Origin: an uncultured Bacteroidales bacterium
GTDB taxonomy: Bacteria > Bacteroidota > Bacteroidia > Bacteroidales > F082
Length of the DNA: 64,000 nucleotides
Assembly (NCBI GenBank): GCA_905236635.1
Contig: CAJOCJ010000003.1
Coordinates: 62,001 to 126,000 of the forward strand
Direction: 5' to 3'
Shown here: one piece after another, positions 49,565 to 60,800 of the stretch
Numbering within the stretch: position 1 is the first letter of the stretch
How the letters are laid out: every line of letters starts with the position of its first letter
Translations under genes and position numbers: made by a program
Notes under the pieces: generated by a model
The model's input: only the letters and a program-made list of their open reading frames with translations
The model's database searches: none
What the model was told of the DNA's origin: nothing

Positions 49565-50491
49565 ATAGTATTTTCCTTGATAAGTATCACGTTCTTCGAG
49601 GCGTTGTTCTATTAGGGCGAGGACCTGGTCGTAGCGGAGGTTGAGCCATGGCTTGGAGACGAGGTAGCGTGGAGGCACCTCGCCGGCGAAGCGTTCTATC
49701 ACGATGCCGGGGTTGAGGCGTTCGATGAAGTCGATGACGAATTCGATATAGTCGTTGAGCGTGAAGAGATGAAAGTCAGCGGAGCCGGCGAGGTATTCGT
49801 CGGCCATCTTCGTGTCTTTGAAGATCTGAAGTTGATGGAATTTCACTGTCGTCAGAGGCAGCTCCGAGATTATGTCAGCGGCATGGAGCATCATGTCGCG
49901 GGTCTCGCCTGTAAGTCCGAAGATGAAGTGTGCGCCGACAGGGAAGCCGTAAGAGTGGGTGAGCTCTATGGCGCGGCGTGCCGTGGCGAAGTCATGACCG
50001 CGGTTTATGCGAAGAAGAGTCGCGTCGTATACTGACTCGACGCCGAGCTCGATGATGATAGGAGCACTTATAGAACGAAGCATCTCTAGGATTTCCTTAT
50101 TAATGCAGTCGGGGCGGGTGCCGATGACGAGGCCGATGACGCCAGGAATGGAGAGGGCCTCGCGATATAGCTTCTCAAGCTCATCGACGGGCTTGTGGGT
50201 GTTGCTATATGCTTGAAAATAAGCGAGGTACGACTTGGCGCGACGATAGCGGCGCTGGTGGAACTCTATGCCTTCTTCTATCTGTTGGCGAATGCTTTTC
50301 TCGGGATGGCAGTACGACGGGTTGAAGGCGTCGTTACGGCAGAAGGTGCAGCCTCCAGTGCTTATCGTGCCGTCGCGGTTTGGACAGCTGAAACCGGCGT
50401 CGATGCTGATTTTCTGCACACGGCCTCCGAACTCACGTGTGAAATATGAGTTATAGCTGTTGAAACGACGGTTGTCACCCCAAGGATACAT
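49556..50491 (-). CDS. Radical SAM protein, TIGR01212/YhcC-like
   Basis: 311 residues. It has a radical SAM core with ligands in FSCPNRDGTISTGGCTFC, VGAHFIFGLTGETRDMM, TTVKFHQLQIFKDT and a C-terminal extension with IERFAGEVPPRYL. Family members are suggested to act in tRNA or other modification, but the reaction is unknown. ATG 50491 (MYPWGDNRRFNSYNSYF) starts the family sequence; a longer frame up to 50551 is unlikely because the -7 element lies inside it. Confidence 0.9.
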   Translation of the reverse strand: MYPWGDNRRFNSYNSYFTREFGGRVQKISIDAGFSCPNRDGTISTGGCTFCRNDAFNPSYCHPEKSIRQQIEEGIEFHQRRYRRAKSYLAYFQAYSNTHKPVDELEKLYREALSIPGVIGLVIGTRPDCINKEILEMLRSISAPIIIELGVESVYDATLLRINRGHDFATARRAIELTHSYGFPVGAHFIFGLTGETRDMMLHAADIISELPLTTVKFHQLQIFKDTKMADEYLAGSADFHLFTLNDYIEFVIDFIERLNPGIVIERFAGEVPPRYLVSKPWLNLRYDQVLALIEQRLEERDTYQGKYYKR

Positions 50492-50507
50492 TGCTGGAAT
50501 TTTTTTG

Positions 50508-50515
50508 CAAAGATA
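50508..50515 (-). promoter_or_regulatory. -7 element of the radical SAM gene
   Basis: Reads TATCTTTG on the minus strand, 17 nt from the ATG 50491. Confidence 0.6.
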
Positions 50516-50529
50516 GGGATTTTTTTTAT

Positions 50530-50537
50530 TATTTTTG
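50530..50537 (+). promoter_or_regulatory. -7 element of tRNA-Arg
   Basis: TATTTTTG then C, 14 nt before the tRNA 5' end, with TTTG at 50504-50507 (22-nt spacing). It probably also drives the AraC gene downstream. Confidence 0.6.
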
Positions 50538-50551
50538 CAGGTGGAAAGCAA

Positions 50552-50623
50552 GGCCCCGTAGTCTAATGGATAGAATTAAGGATTCCGGTTCCTTCGGTCC
50601 GGGTTCGAATCCCGGCGGGGTCA
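50552..50623 (+). tRNA. tRNA-Arg (anticodon CCG)
   Basis: Full cloverleaf: acceptor GGCCCCG pairs with CGGGGTC (one G-U); D arm AGTCTAATGGATAGAAT; anticodon stem AAGGA/TCCTT with loop TTCCGGT (anticodon CCG, decoding CGG); T arm CCGGG TTCGAAT CCCGG. The discriminator is A at 50623. CCA is not encoded, as in most Bacteroidota. The next start codon begins at 50625. Confidence 0.96.
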
Positions 50624-50624
50624 C

Positions 50625-51725
50625 ATGAAAATGGTATTGTTTGCGGTTAACTTTGCGTTCATAATCACCAATCTATACGGGTGGTTGTTGAAACGGTTTT
50701 ATGTGCCCGCACCGTTGAAGGAGAAGTTTGACGAGCTTTATCCGGCGCATAGGCAGGTGGCTGCGCTTTATCTGCTCCAGTTGTTTGAGGTGCCGTACCT
50801 TATTAATATTGGGGATCCGGCGGCTTTGTTTTACGTCAACGGCACGGCGGTGATGTTCTTCGCTGCCTATACCTATGTGATTGTCAAAGGCTATTTCTTC
50901 TTGGATTTGTTCAGCGTCAAGAGGCTGTTTATGTTTATGCTTCCCGTGATTTTGTGCTGGTTGGCGTTGCTGCTTCCTGTTTTTGGAGTCGTTGAATTTA
51001 CCGAGATATATAAGACGGTGATGTTTTGTATAGTGTCGTTGTTGAGTGCGTCGTATATCTTTTTCCTGTTGCATTTCCGGAATAGGATACATCGGATAAT
51101 CATGAGAATTGACGAAGATGAGTATTCCAACGATGAGGACTTCCCGCTGCAGTTTGCAAAACGTGTGGAGTGGCTTCCGTTGTCGGTATGCACGTTGATG
51201 TATGTCTGTTTTTTGATAGATCATCCGACTGCCAAACTTATACGTGATGCGATATTTATAGTGACGAATGTGTGGTTTGTTTATTATACTCTGAATCCGC
51301 ATCGTAGCACACGGCTTGACTTGACTAAGGCGATGGAGGAAGAGGAGTCGGAACAGGAAGAGAAGGCTCAGCATTATCGCTTGACGGAAAAGAAATGCAA
51401 GGATATAGAAACGAAGATGATGGGTAAGCTGGAAGAAGAGAAGCTGTATCTTGCCGAGCATTTCACCATGAGTGACCTTGCGAAACAGATGGGTGTTAAC
51501 AAGAACTATCTGACCGAGGTGATCTCACGCAGCGATTATGAGACGTTTTACAATCTTATCAACAATCTTAGAGTTGAATATGCCTGTGTTGTGATAGCCA
51601 ATAATCCGCAGATGAAGATGGAGCAGGTGGCGATGGAGTCGGGATTCTCATCGGGAAGCGCGTTTGCGCAGATATTTAAAAGGATTAAGGGCGTTTCACC
51701 CAAGGATTTTGTACACGCAGAATAA
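50625..51725 (+). CDS. Membrane-anchored AraC-family regulator
   Basis: 366 residues. About six to seven hydrophobic segments (first at about 4-22, last at about 205-225) form an N-terminal membrane domain. A charged linker (EEEESEQEEKAQ) follows, then a C-terminal AraC helix-turn-helix pair: YLAEHFTMSDLAKQMGVNKNYLTEVI and IANNPQMKMEQVAMESGFSSGSAFAQIFKRIKGVSPKDF. Such proteins sense envelope signals in Bacteroidota. The ATG lies 1 nt after the tRNA, with no room for a ribosome-binding site; ATG 50631 is an alternative. Its target could be the giant gene that follows (inference from position). Confidence 0.88.
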   Translation: MKMVLFAVNFAFIITNLYGWLLKRFYVPAPLKEKFDELYPAHRQVAALYLLQLFEVPYLINIGDPAALFYVNGTAVMFFAAYTYVIVKGYFFLDLFSVKRLFMFMLPVILCWLALLLPVFGVVEFTEIYKTVMFCIVSLLSASYIFFLLHFRNRIHRIIMRIDEDEYSNDEDFPLQFAKRVEWLPLSVCTLMYVCFLIDHPTAKLIRDAIFIVTNVWFVYYTLNPHRSTRLDLTKAMEEEESEQEEKAQHYRLTEKKCKDIETKMMGKLEEEKLYLAEHFTMSDLAKQMGVNKNYLTEVISRSDYETFYNLINNLRVEYACVVIANNPQMKMEQVAMESGFSSGSAFAQIFKRIKGVSPKDFVHAE

Positions 51726-51774
51726 AATTTGTACATTTAGAATAAAATATTTTCATTTTATAATAAAGTATTTG

Positions 51775-51806
51775 TGCTTCAGACTAAAAACTGAAGCATT
51801 TTTTTT
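51775..51806 (+). terminator. Intrinsic terminator after the AraC gene
   Basis: TGCTTCAG / CTGAAGCA (51775-51782, 51791-51798) followed by eight T residues. Confidence 0.92.
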
Positions 51807-51809
51807 GTA

Positions 51810-51817
51810 TATTTTTG
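51810..51817 (+). promoter_or_regulatory. -7 element of the giant surface-protein gene
   Basis: TATTTTTG directly after the terminator T tract, 38 nt before the ATG. No convincing -33 box was seen. Confidence 0.5.
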
Positions 51818-51855
51818 TAAGTGAAAGTGAGAAAAATAGTTAAAAATTTCAAGAT

Positions 51856-54800
51856 ATGACAACATTTCAGATTATCGGCGTGATTTTTATGGCCGTTTGC
51901 GCTGTGGGAATTATCTACAGCCTGAGAAAAGGGGATAAGAGCAGATACCATTATCTCCTGTTGACATTAGTAATGGTTGCTTCCGGGCAGAGCGCTTTCG
52001 CGCAGACCACCTGGTCGCTCCAACCGACCTCTTCGGGCAACACCATCACCTACAAGGTGAAACGCTCTGGCGACATCTCAAAAGCCGTCACCGTGAGATA
52101 CCGCACCGTGGGCCTCTCCTCCTACGAAGGCGAGAACTTCACTAGCGCCAACGGCACCCTTACCTTCCCGGCCGGCATTGACCAACAGACCGTCACGGTG
52201 ACGACACAGACTCCGTCCACCGAAGCTTACAAGTACTACCAGAGCGGCGCCGCAAGAAAATACCTCTTCGAGGTGACCGACATGGGTGGTTTCACGCTGC
52301 TCTCCAGAGAAGACAATGCGGGTGCCGGCACTGTGTTCAACACCTCCTATCTGAACCAAAGCGTCACCGACCTGGTGTATTTTAACTCCAACGGCGCCAT
52401 AAAGTCAGGTGACGGCAACAAATATGTTGACGCATCCTACTCCAGTTCAAGCTGGGTGCAAGTGACCGATGGTGGCTATAGTCAGGCAGTCCACACCATC
52501 AGCACCAACAACCTTTACAGCAACAACAGCTCCGCCACCAGTTTCCGTAGCTATCTGAACGAAATCGGCTACAACATGTACGCCACCGTCTATTTCACCC
52601 AGATGGAAGAACAAGACGGCTACCAGTACATCCAAATCCTCGCCGACAACAGCAGCACCTATGATGGTAACGACCCCAATGGCGCGGTCAATGCTCCATC
52701 CACTTCATTGTATAAGGCCTGCTTCATCCTGAGCTACGACCCTAGCGGCAGCGTGATGAGCGACGCACATTACCAGTTTTTCCCCCACCGCTACGATTAT
52801 GTGGACATGGCTGCAGAACAAACGGCAGGCATCACTCACTATGAGTTCGACTACGACAACAGTCACCTTTACCAGCAGAAGTTCAGAACCACATCCTACC
52901 AAGCCAGTACATCTGGCTCGCTGGTGCTTGCACCTACGGTCAACAACCTTAACGTGCGTTTCGATGCAGCAGGTTCAGGCGGCGACGACTGGGACTTCAA
53001 GAACCTGAAGGTTCGTCTTGCCTTGGTGGATGCCACCAAACCCAAGATCCGCAACAACAACGACATCAGGGTGGCTGACGGCGCTTACGGCTACGGCAAC
53101 ACCGTGTATATCACAATACCTTTCACTGAGATTGTGACCGTGACAGGCAGTCCGACCCTAAGCACCACCTGGGGCGAGTTGAACTACGTCGCAGGCTCGG
53201 GCACCAACGTCCTCACCTTCAGTGGACACATTGAAGCTGACTTGGGTACTGTGCTTACCATTAACAGCATCGGCGGCACCAGTTTCACCATCAAGGACCT
53301 CATGGGCAACACCTATAACAATACCAGCATCAACAAGACGTACAGCGGCCTCCAAGTTACCAACCCATGGGCAGGCAGCGGCACCGCCAACGACCCGTAT
53401 ATCATCATGGACAGTTACCAGCTCAACTTGCTCTCAAAGCTGGTTTGGGCAGGAAACTACTACGAAAACAAATATTTCAAACTCGGTGCCAATATCACCT
53501 ATAGCAGCAGTACCAGCTGGAGCAGCACCTCAAGCTTCACCAGTAACTTTACCTCCATCGGTGGTTGGGGCCATTCGTTCCGTGGTATCTTCGATGGCGA
53601 CGGACACAGCATCAGCGGCATACGTATATACAAGAGCGGCAGCTCAACTGACGACGAATGTCAGGGACTCTTTGGTTATGCTTCCAGCGCTACGATAAAG
53701 AACCTCGTCCTTTACAATGCCAATATCGTTGGTTATAAGCAAGTTGGCGGCATCACCGGTTCACATTCAAGTGGCACCATCCAAGACTGCTACGTTTACA
53801 ACACACGCGCCAAAGCCTCCGACACGCAATGTGGCATTATTAGAGGCTCAGGCAGTGCCACCGTCACCCGCGGCTATTACAAAGACTGCATGGTTGGCAG
53901 CAACACGGGCCAGCACAACATCGTGAAACTCACCTTAACCAACGACGCCACCGTCACACGTACACCGGTGACTACTGTTAACTCCACGCTGACCACCTAT
54001 AGCGACGGTGCCACCATCAGCGGCGAGGAATACTATTCCCCTGACGCCACCATCACCCTTGGCTACAGCGGCAGCGTGCCTTCGGGCTCGTTTGTGAAAT
54101 ACACCGCCAGCACCAGCACCGGCGACATTACCTTTACGAATATCGACGGCAACGTCCTCACCATGCCTGATGCCGACGTCATCGTGAGCGCCGCCATACT
54201 GCCTGAGGTGACTTACCTCGACGCCAACGGCGACGCCCATCAATGCAGCGATTACACCATCATCACCAGCAGCACCAGCGATGTGGAGCTGGGCGCCTCA
54301 GGAAAGACCCACTGGTATGTGGTGAGCAGCGATGCTACAATCAATGCTATGCTTAAGTTCACAGATGCCACTGCCAACCTCATCCTGTGCAATGGGGCCA
54401 CACTCAATGTTAACCGCACTAACAGTGGTACGGCAGTTGTTGCCCAAGGCCTCAATATCTTTGGCCAGACCAACGGCAATGGCACCTTGAATGTCACTGC
54501 CTCAAATGGTTCTGGTCTCAGTTCGCATGACTTGGGAATTTACGGCGGTATTGTTAGTGCTTCTGGTGGCAACAAAGGCATCAATTCCGGAAGCAATTCC
54601 ATTACTCTCGGCTATACCGCCGCCGCCAACCGCATTTACGCTTCGAAGTACGGTTGCGCTTCCCTCACCGTGAAAGCTGGGCAGACCCTCACCGACGGCG
54701 AAGGCCATCTTTATAACGGCACCTATTCTGGCGACGATCTCTATGCCGCCCTCACCGCGATGGCGACCAAGACCTTGCAACCGGCCTACAGCATCACGCT

Positions 54801-57800
54801 GCCTGACAACTTCACCGTGACCGGCACCACCGCCGCTCAGGGCTTCGCTCCGGCAGGCGAAGTGGTGACGCTGCACACCGACGCTGGCTACACCATCACC
54901 GGCGCGAGCTACACTCCTGCAGGCGGCTCGGCAACCACCATCAACCCTGTGGAAGGCGTGTGGAGCTTCACCATGCCTGCAGCCAACACCATGGTGAACG
55001 CCACCCGAAGCGTCAACACCTACACCGTGCATTTTGACGCCAACGCCACCAACGGCATCGACGTCACAGGCACGATGGAGGATATGGATTTCACCTACGG
55101 CCAAGCCCAAAACCTCACCGACAACGCCTTCACCCGCGAGGGCTACACCTTCGCCGGATGGAACACCGCTGCCGACGGCAGTGGTGATGCCTACACTGAC
55201 GGACAGAACGTGAACAACCTCACCACCGTACTAAACGGCGTGGTGACCCTCTATGCCCAGTGGAGCGTCATCCCATGGCAAGGCAACGGAACCAGTGAAA
55301 ACGACCCCTACATTATTATATATGCCTCGCAGCTCGTGAAGCTCTCCGAGGATGTGAATGGAGGCAACAGCTATCCTAACAAGTTCTTCAAATTAGGCAA
55401 TGACATTGACATGAACGGTGTGGCTTTCGACGGAATAGGAATAGGCAGTGATATCAATCATAGTTTCGATGGAATCTTCAACGGCGATGGCAAAACCATC
55501 AGCAATGTCACCGTTAGCAAGAGTAATCAAGACAATGTCGGCTTTTTCGGTACTGTCCATAATGCAACTATCCGTAACCTTATCCTTGAAGGAGCAAGCA
55601 TAATAGGAAATACAACCGTCGGCGTCCTTGTGGGTTATGTTTTTGATAATAACAGCATTGAAAACTGTCTTGTCATGAACAGCAGTGTCACCTACACTAA
55701 TGAGAATTTTTATATAGGTGTCATCTGTGGAGACATCACTATCAGTTATGCAACACTCACTGGTAACTACTATTACAACTGCACACTTACAAATGGTAAC
55801 AGCACTTCGACCATCAATATAGGTATTGGCAGTTTCTCCTATGGCAGTTCTGACGTTGACGGTGCCCGCAGCATCCACACCCTCGCACTGCCTGAACATG
55901 TCACGGCCATCAGCGTCGATATGTTGACTTACGACAATGTGACCTACTACGCCTCCAATGTGGAGGTCACCCTCACGCCTGCCCAGGGTATTACCCTTGC
56001 CGATGTCACCGTGAACGGTGTGGCTGCCACCCATCAGCAGGATGAGACCTGGACCTTCACCATGCCTGCCGCCGACGCCACAGTCACCTGCACCAGCAGC
56101 GTGCCTTATATCGATGCCGACGGCAACCAGCAGACATGCAGCAGCTACACGGTTATCGATGGTAGTCAGAATAGCTATGGTACCAGCGGACAAACAGGCT
56201 GGTATGTGGTAAGCGGCGATGTCACTTTAAATAATAATACAGAAGCACTAAAGCTACAAGGCTCTGACAACTACCTCATCCTCTGCGACGGCGCTAAACT
56301 CACACTTAACAGCACCGGTAGTAGTGGTCTCTATGTCAATGGCAATCTGACTATTTTCGTGCAAGAGTCAGGTACCGGCAGCATTGAGGCCGTATCTCAT
56401 ATGGCAAGTATTAAAGTGCAGCACAACTGTACTATCAATGGCGGCAATTTCGATTTAGAAGGCGCTAATAGTGGCGGATTACATATTTACCAAGGCATAC
56501 TTACCATCAATGGCGGTACTGTCATCGCTACAAGCACAAATGCCAATGCAATACATACACAAAAAGTCGGCAGTGATGTCATTATCAACGGCGGTATTGT
56601 CAATGTGACAACCCAAGCTGGTGGAACCCACCATGCCATCAAGGCTGAAGGAAACATCACCCTCGGCTTCACCAACCTCACCGACCGCATCACCGCCAGT
56701 AGATACGAGGCATACAACGGCACCCTCAGCGTGAAAGCCAACCAAGCCCTTTACGATGGCACGGCTGTAGCCTACAGCGGCACGCTCACCAACACGCAGA
56801 TCAACGCCATCGCGGGCAAGACCTTAGAGCCTTGCTTCATTCTCACGCTGCCTGCACATGTGAATGCCACCGGCGTCATCAGCCAGGACGGCACCACAGC
56901 TTATGCATTGGCCGGAAACGAAATCACCCTTGCGGTAACCGAAGGCTATGAAATAACCAGCGGCGCAGCGAGTTTAACCATGCCAACCCATAACGTTGTT
57001 TTGGATGTCACGGTGCAAGCCATCGCCTATAGCATCTCCTACGACCTTGCTGGCGGCAGCGTGAGCACCGCCAATCCGACGGAATACACCATTGAGACTC
57101 CCGACATCACCCTCAACAACCCGACACGTCCGCAATTCACCTTCGCGGGCTGGACGGGCACTGACCTCTCAGAGGCTACATTGAATGTCACCATCGCGCA
57201 AGGTTCCACCGGCCCTCGCAGCTACACTGCCAACTGGGAAGCCGACATCGCTGAAAACTGGGGCAATGGCGACGGTAGCCTTGAGGCACCTTACGTCATC
57301 ACCACAACTCAAGGCCTCGACCTGCTGGCGACATTGGTGAACGAAGGCAACACCTACGAAGGCAAGTACTTCGAGCTGGGTAACGACATCGACTATGTGT
57401 CGAACACCACCGCCAACTACACCGCTATCGGCACCAAAACCTGCGCCTTTGCCGGCACCTTCGACGGCAAGGGCTATGCCGTGAAGAACTTCCATATCGA
57501 GAGCAACACCGGCTACCAAGGTCTGTTCGGCCACGTGGCGGAAAGCGGCACAGTGAAGAATGTGGTGGTTGACAACGTCGTCATCAACGACAACGCCGGC
57601 ATCCGTAACGCCGGCATCGTGGGACTCAATTGGGGCAGTGTAGAGAACTGCTTGGTGATTAATACCGTGATTTCTGGTTCATGGCCTGAACCAATAGCGG
57701 GCTTTGTTGGCACCGTCACCAACAGCTATTACCGCAACTGCACCGTGGGCAACTGGGCCAACCAGACTAACTGCTACACCATCACCGGAGACACGGGTGT

Positions 57801-60800
57801 TACCGTGGCTGTCAATAACTATGATTATGGTGTGACGTATAACGGCACGCTGTATGCACCTGAAGGCGCCACTGTCAGCCTCAACCTGAGCTACGACAAC
57901 GTGCCTTCCGGAAAAGTTCCTGTGTTCATATCCAGCAGCGGCCAGCTTTCCGGCACGGGCAATCCTTACACACTTTATATGGAAAACTATGAAGATGTCA
58001 CCATCACCGCCAACCTCGGCATAGCTAACGTGGCATACCTCGATGCCGACGGCGTGCAGCAGACATGCCCCGCTGCCCAACTGATTACCAGCGGCGACAG
58101 TGGCGATGAGTATGATCCTATGTATTATCGCGGCCAATGGTTTGTGGTGGACGGCAACGTCAACGTCACCCCGAGCATCCGTTTCAGGGATGACGCACAT
58201 GTGATCCTTAAAGACGGTGCGACACTCAACACCGATATGATGTATGGAAGCTATACACTCACCATCTACGCACAGAGTGGTGGCGACAATATGGGCGTCA
58301 TCAACGCCACTGTCGCCGCTGAAGGTCTCACTATCAACGGAGGCATCATCAACGCGAACCAAGATAATGACTCTAAACTCTCTTCAAATATAGGCGACCT
58401 GGTCATCAATAGCGGCCGCATCACAGCCAATGAAATAAGAGCCGCCTATATTGAACACAAAAGCGCAGCCGACATCATCCTCGGCTGGCGCAACACCACC
58501 GACTTCATCACTGCCGGCAGCTATTCTTGCGAGAGCGGCAACGTCAAGGTGAGGGCAGGCCGAGTCTTAACCGACGGCAGCAACGCCTATTTCGGAACGC
58601 TTACTGCCGACCAGGTGACGGCTATCGCCGGCCAGACCTTAGTGCCGTTCCAAATCGGCTGGGAAGGCAATGGCACCGCCAATGCTCCTTACGTCATCGA
58701 CACTCCGGAGGAACTCAACACGCTTGCCATGATGGTGAACGGCGGTGAAAATTTCGACGACACCTACTTTGAACTGGGCGCCGACATCGCCTACGAATAT
58801 ACCAGCGACTGGGACGACACCACTAGCGAAGAGAACAACTTCGCTGCAATAGGTGGTGGCAGTAATAATCGTGTTTTCATGGGTATCTTCGATGGAAAAG
58901 GTTATACCATCAGCGGTATCCGAATCTATAAAAATGAAGACGGTCAGGGTCTGTTTGGTATGACCTTAGGTGCGGTGATTAAAAACATTGTGCTTACTGA
59001 TACCCGTATCACTTCCAATAATAGTAATATAGGAGGTATCGTGGGTCTCAATCAAGGCACTGTTGAGAATTGCTTACTCATCAATGTATTAGTTAGAGGT
59101 AACACGAATTATAATGTTATAGTGGGTAACAACAACGACACCGTCACCAACTGCTACTACCGCAACTGCGATGGGAACGGGACCAAACTCAGCAATGCCT
59201 TCACCATAAGTGCCGGTGAAGACGTCACTGTCACGGTCAACAGCTATAACTACGGTATCGAGTATGATGGCACGCTGTACGCCCCTGAAGACGCTGAGGT
59301 GAGCCTCAACTTAGGCTTCACTGGCGACCCGACCGAGCTGGGCTGCTATTATGCCTCGAAAGGCACACTGGAGGGCACCGAGAACCCATACACCCTCTAC
59401 ATGTCTTACGAAGATATCATTATCAATGCCAGAATGCGTGTCCCGTATATCGATGCCAACGGACAAACCGCCTATTGCTACAACTACATACCACTCGAGG
59501 GTGATAATTCCGTGTACGGTGAACTCGGCGAGACCTGGTACGTGGTTGACCACGATGTCACTTACAACGATCGTCTCAGTTTCTTAGGAGACGCAAACTT
59601 GATTTTGGTGGATGGCGCCACTTTGACCATTAACAAAGAAGACGATGAGCTTGATTATGGTGCGATGTTGAGCAATAGCCTTACCATCTACGTGCAGTCG
59701 GAAGGCACAGGCGCGATAGTCGGCATTAATTCGTTCATGGGCTCGGAGGAGAGCATGTCCATTCATGGCGGTCATTTCACCTTTACAGGCCAATATGGAT
59801 GTATTGCGTCGATCGATGACATGACTATCAACGGCGGACAAATCTCCATTAATAACGAATACTATTGTCTTTTAGCCCATGGCAATATTACCATCAACGG
59901 CGGCGACATCACCGTAACGAACGATGGCAGTGGCCACAGCATTTATGGTAATAACGTCACCATCAACGGCGGTAAAGTGAAGGCTTATGTCGAAGACGGC
60001 TATGGCATCGCCACCGACGGCACCATCACCCTCGGCTGGACTGATGCCGCCAACGACCTCATCATGTCGGAAAACGGTTTCATTGCTGTCAACGTAATGG
60101 TTGCCGCAGGTCAGGTCTTTACCGACGGAACGAACTATTATGTGGGTACCCTCACCAATGACCAGGTGACTGCCCTTGCGGGACAGACACTTGTGCCATA
60201 CCAGATCAGTTGGGCAGGCAATGGCACCGAGGAGCATCCTTACATCATCACCACTCCAGCGGAACTCGACTGGTTCTCCACGATGGTGAATGCAGGCACT
60301 CCTTACGAGAACACATACTTCGAGTTGGGCAACGACATCGCCTACGAATATACCAGTGACTGGGATGACACCAGCAGCGAGGAGAACAACTTCACCGCAA
60401 TAGGTAGTCTTAATTATTGTGCTTTCTTAGGTGTTTTCGATGGAAAGGGGCATGCCATCAGCGGTATCCGTATCTACAGTAACGAGGGTAAACAAGGTCT
60501 ATTTGGTGTGACCTATAATGCTGTAATTAGAAACATTACCCTTACTGATACCCGCATCACTACTGTCAATGAAGCTAATGTGGGTGGTATCGTGGGTGTC
60601 AATCAAGGTACTGTCGAAAACTGTCATGTTACCAACACCGTCAACATACATAACGTTCCAGTACAAGTGGGCGGCATAGTCGGTCTTAATACTACCGATG
60701 CTATTGTTAGAGGTTGTACAAGTTCGGTAAGATTGACAATAGATAATGAGAATTATCATGGATCTTATGGCGGCATTGTAGGTTCGTTAGGTTCTGGTTG

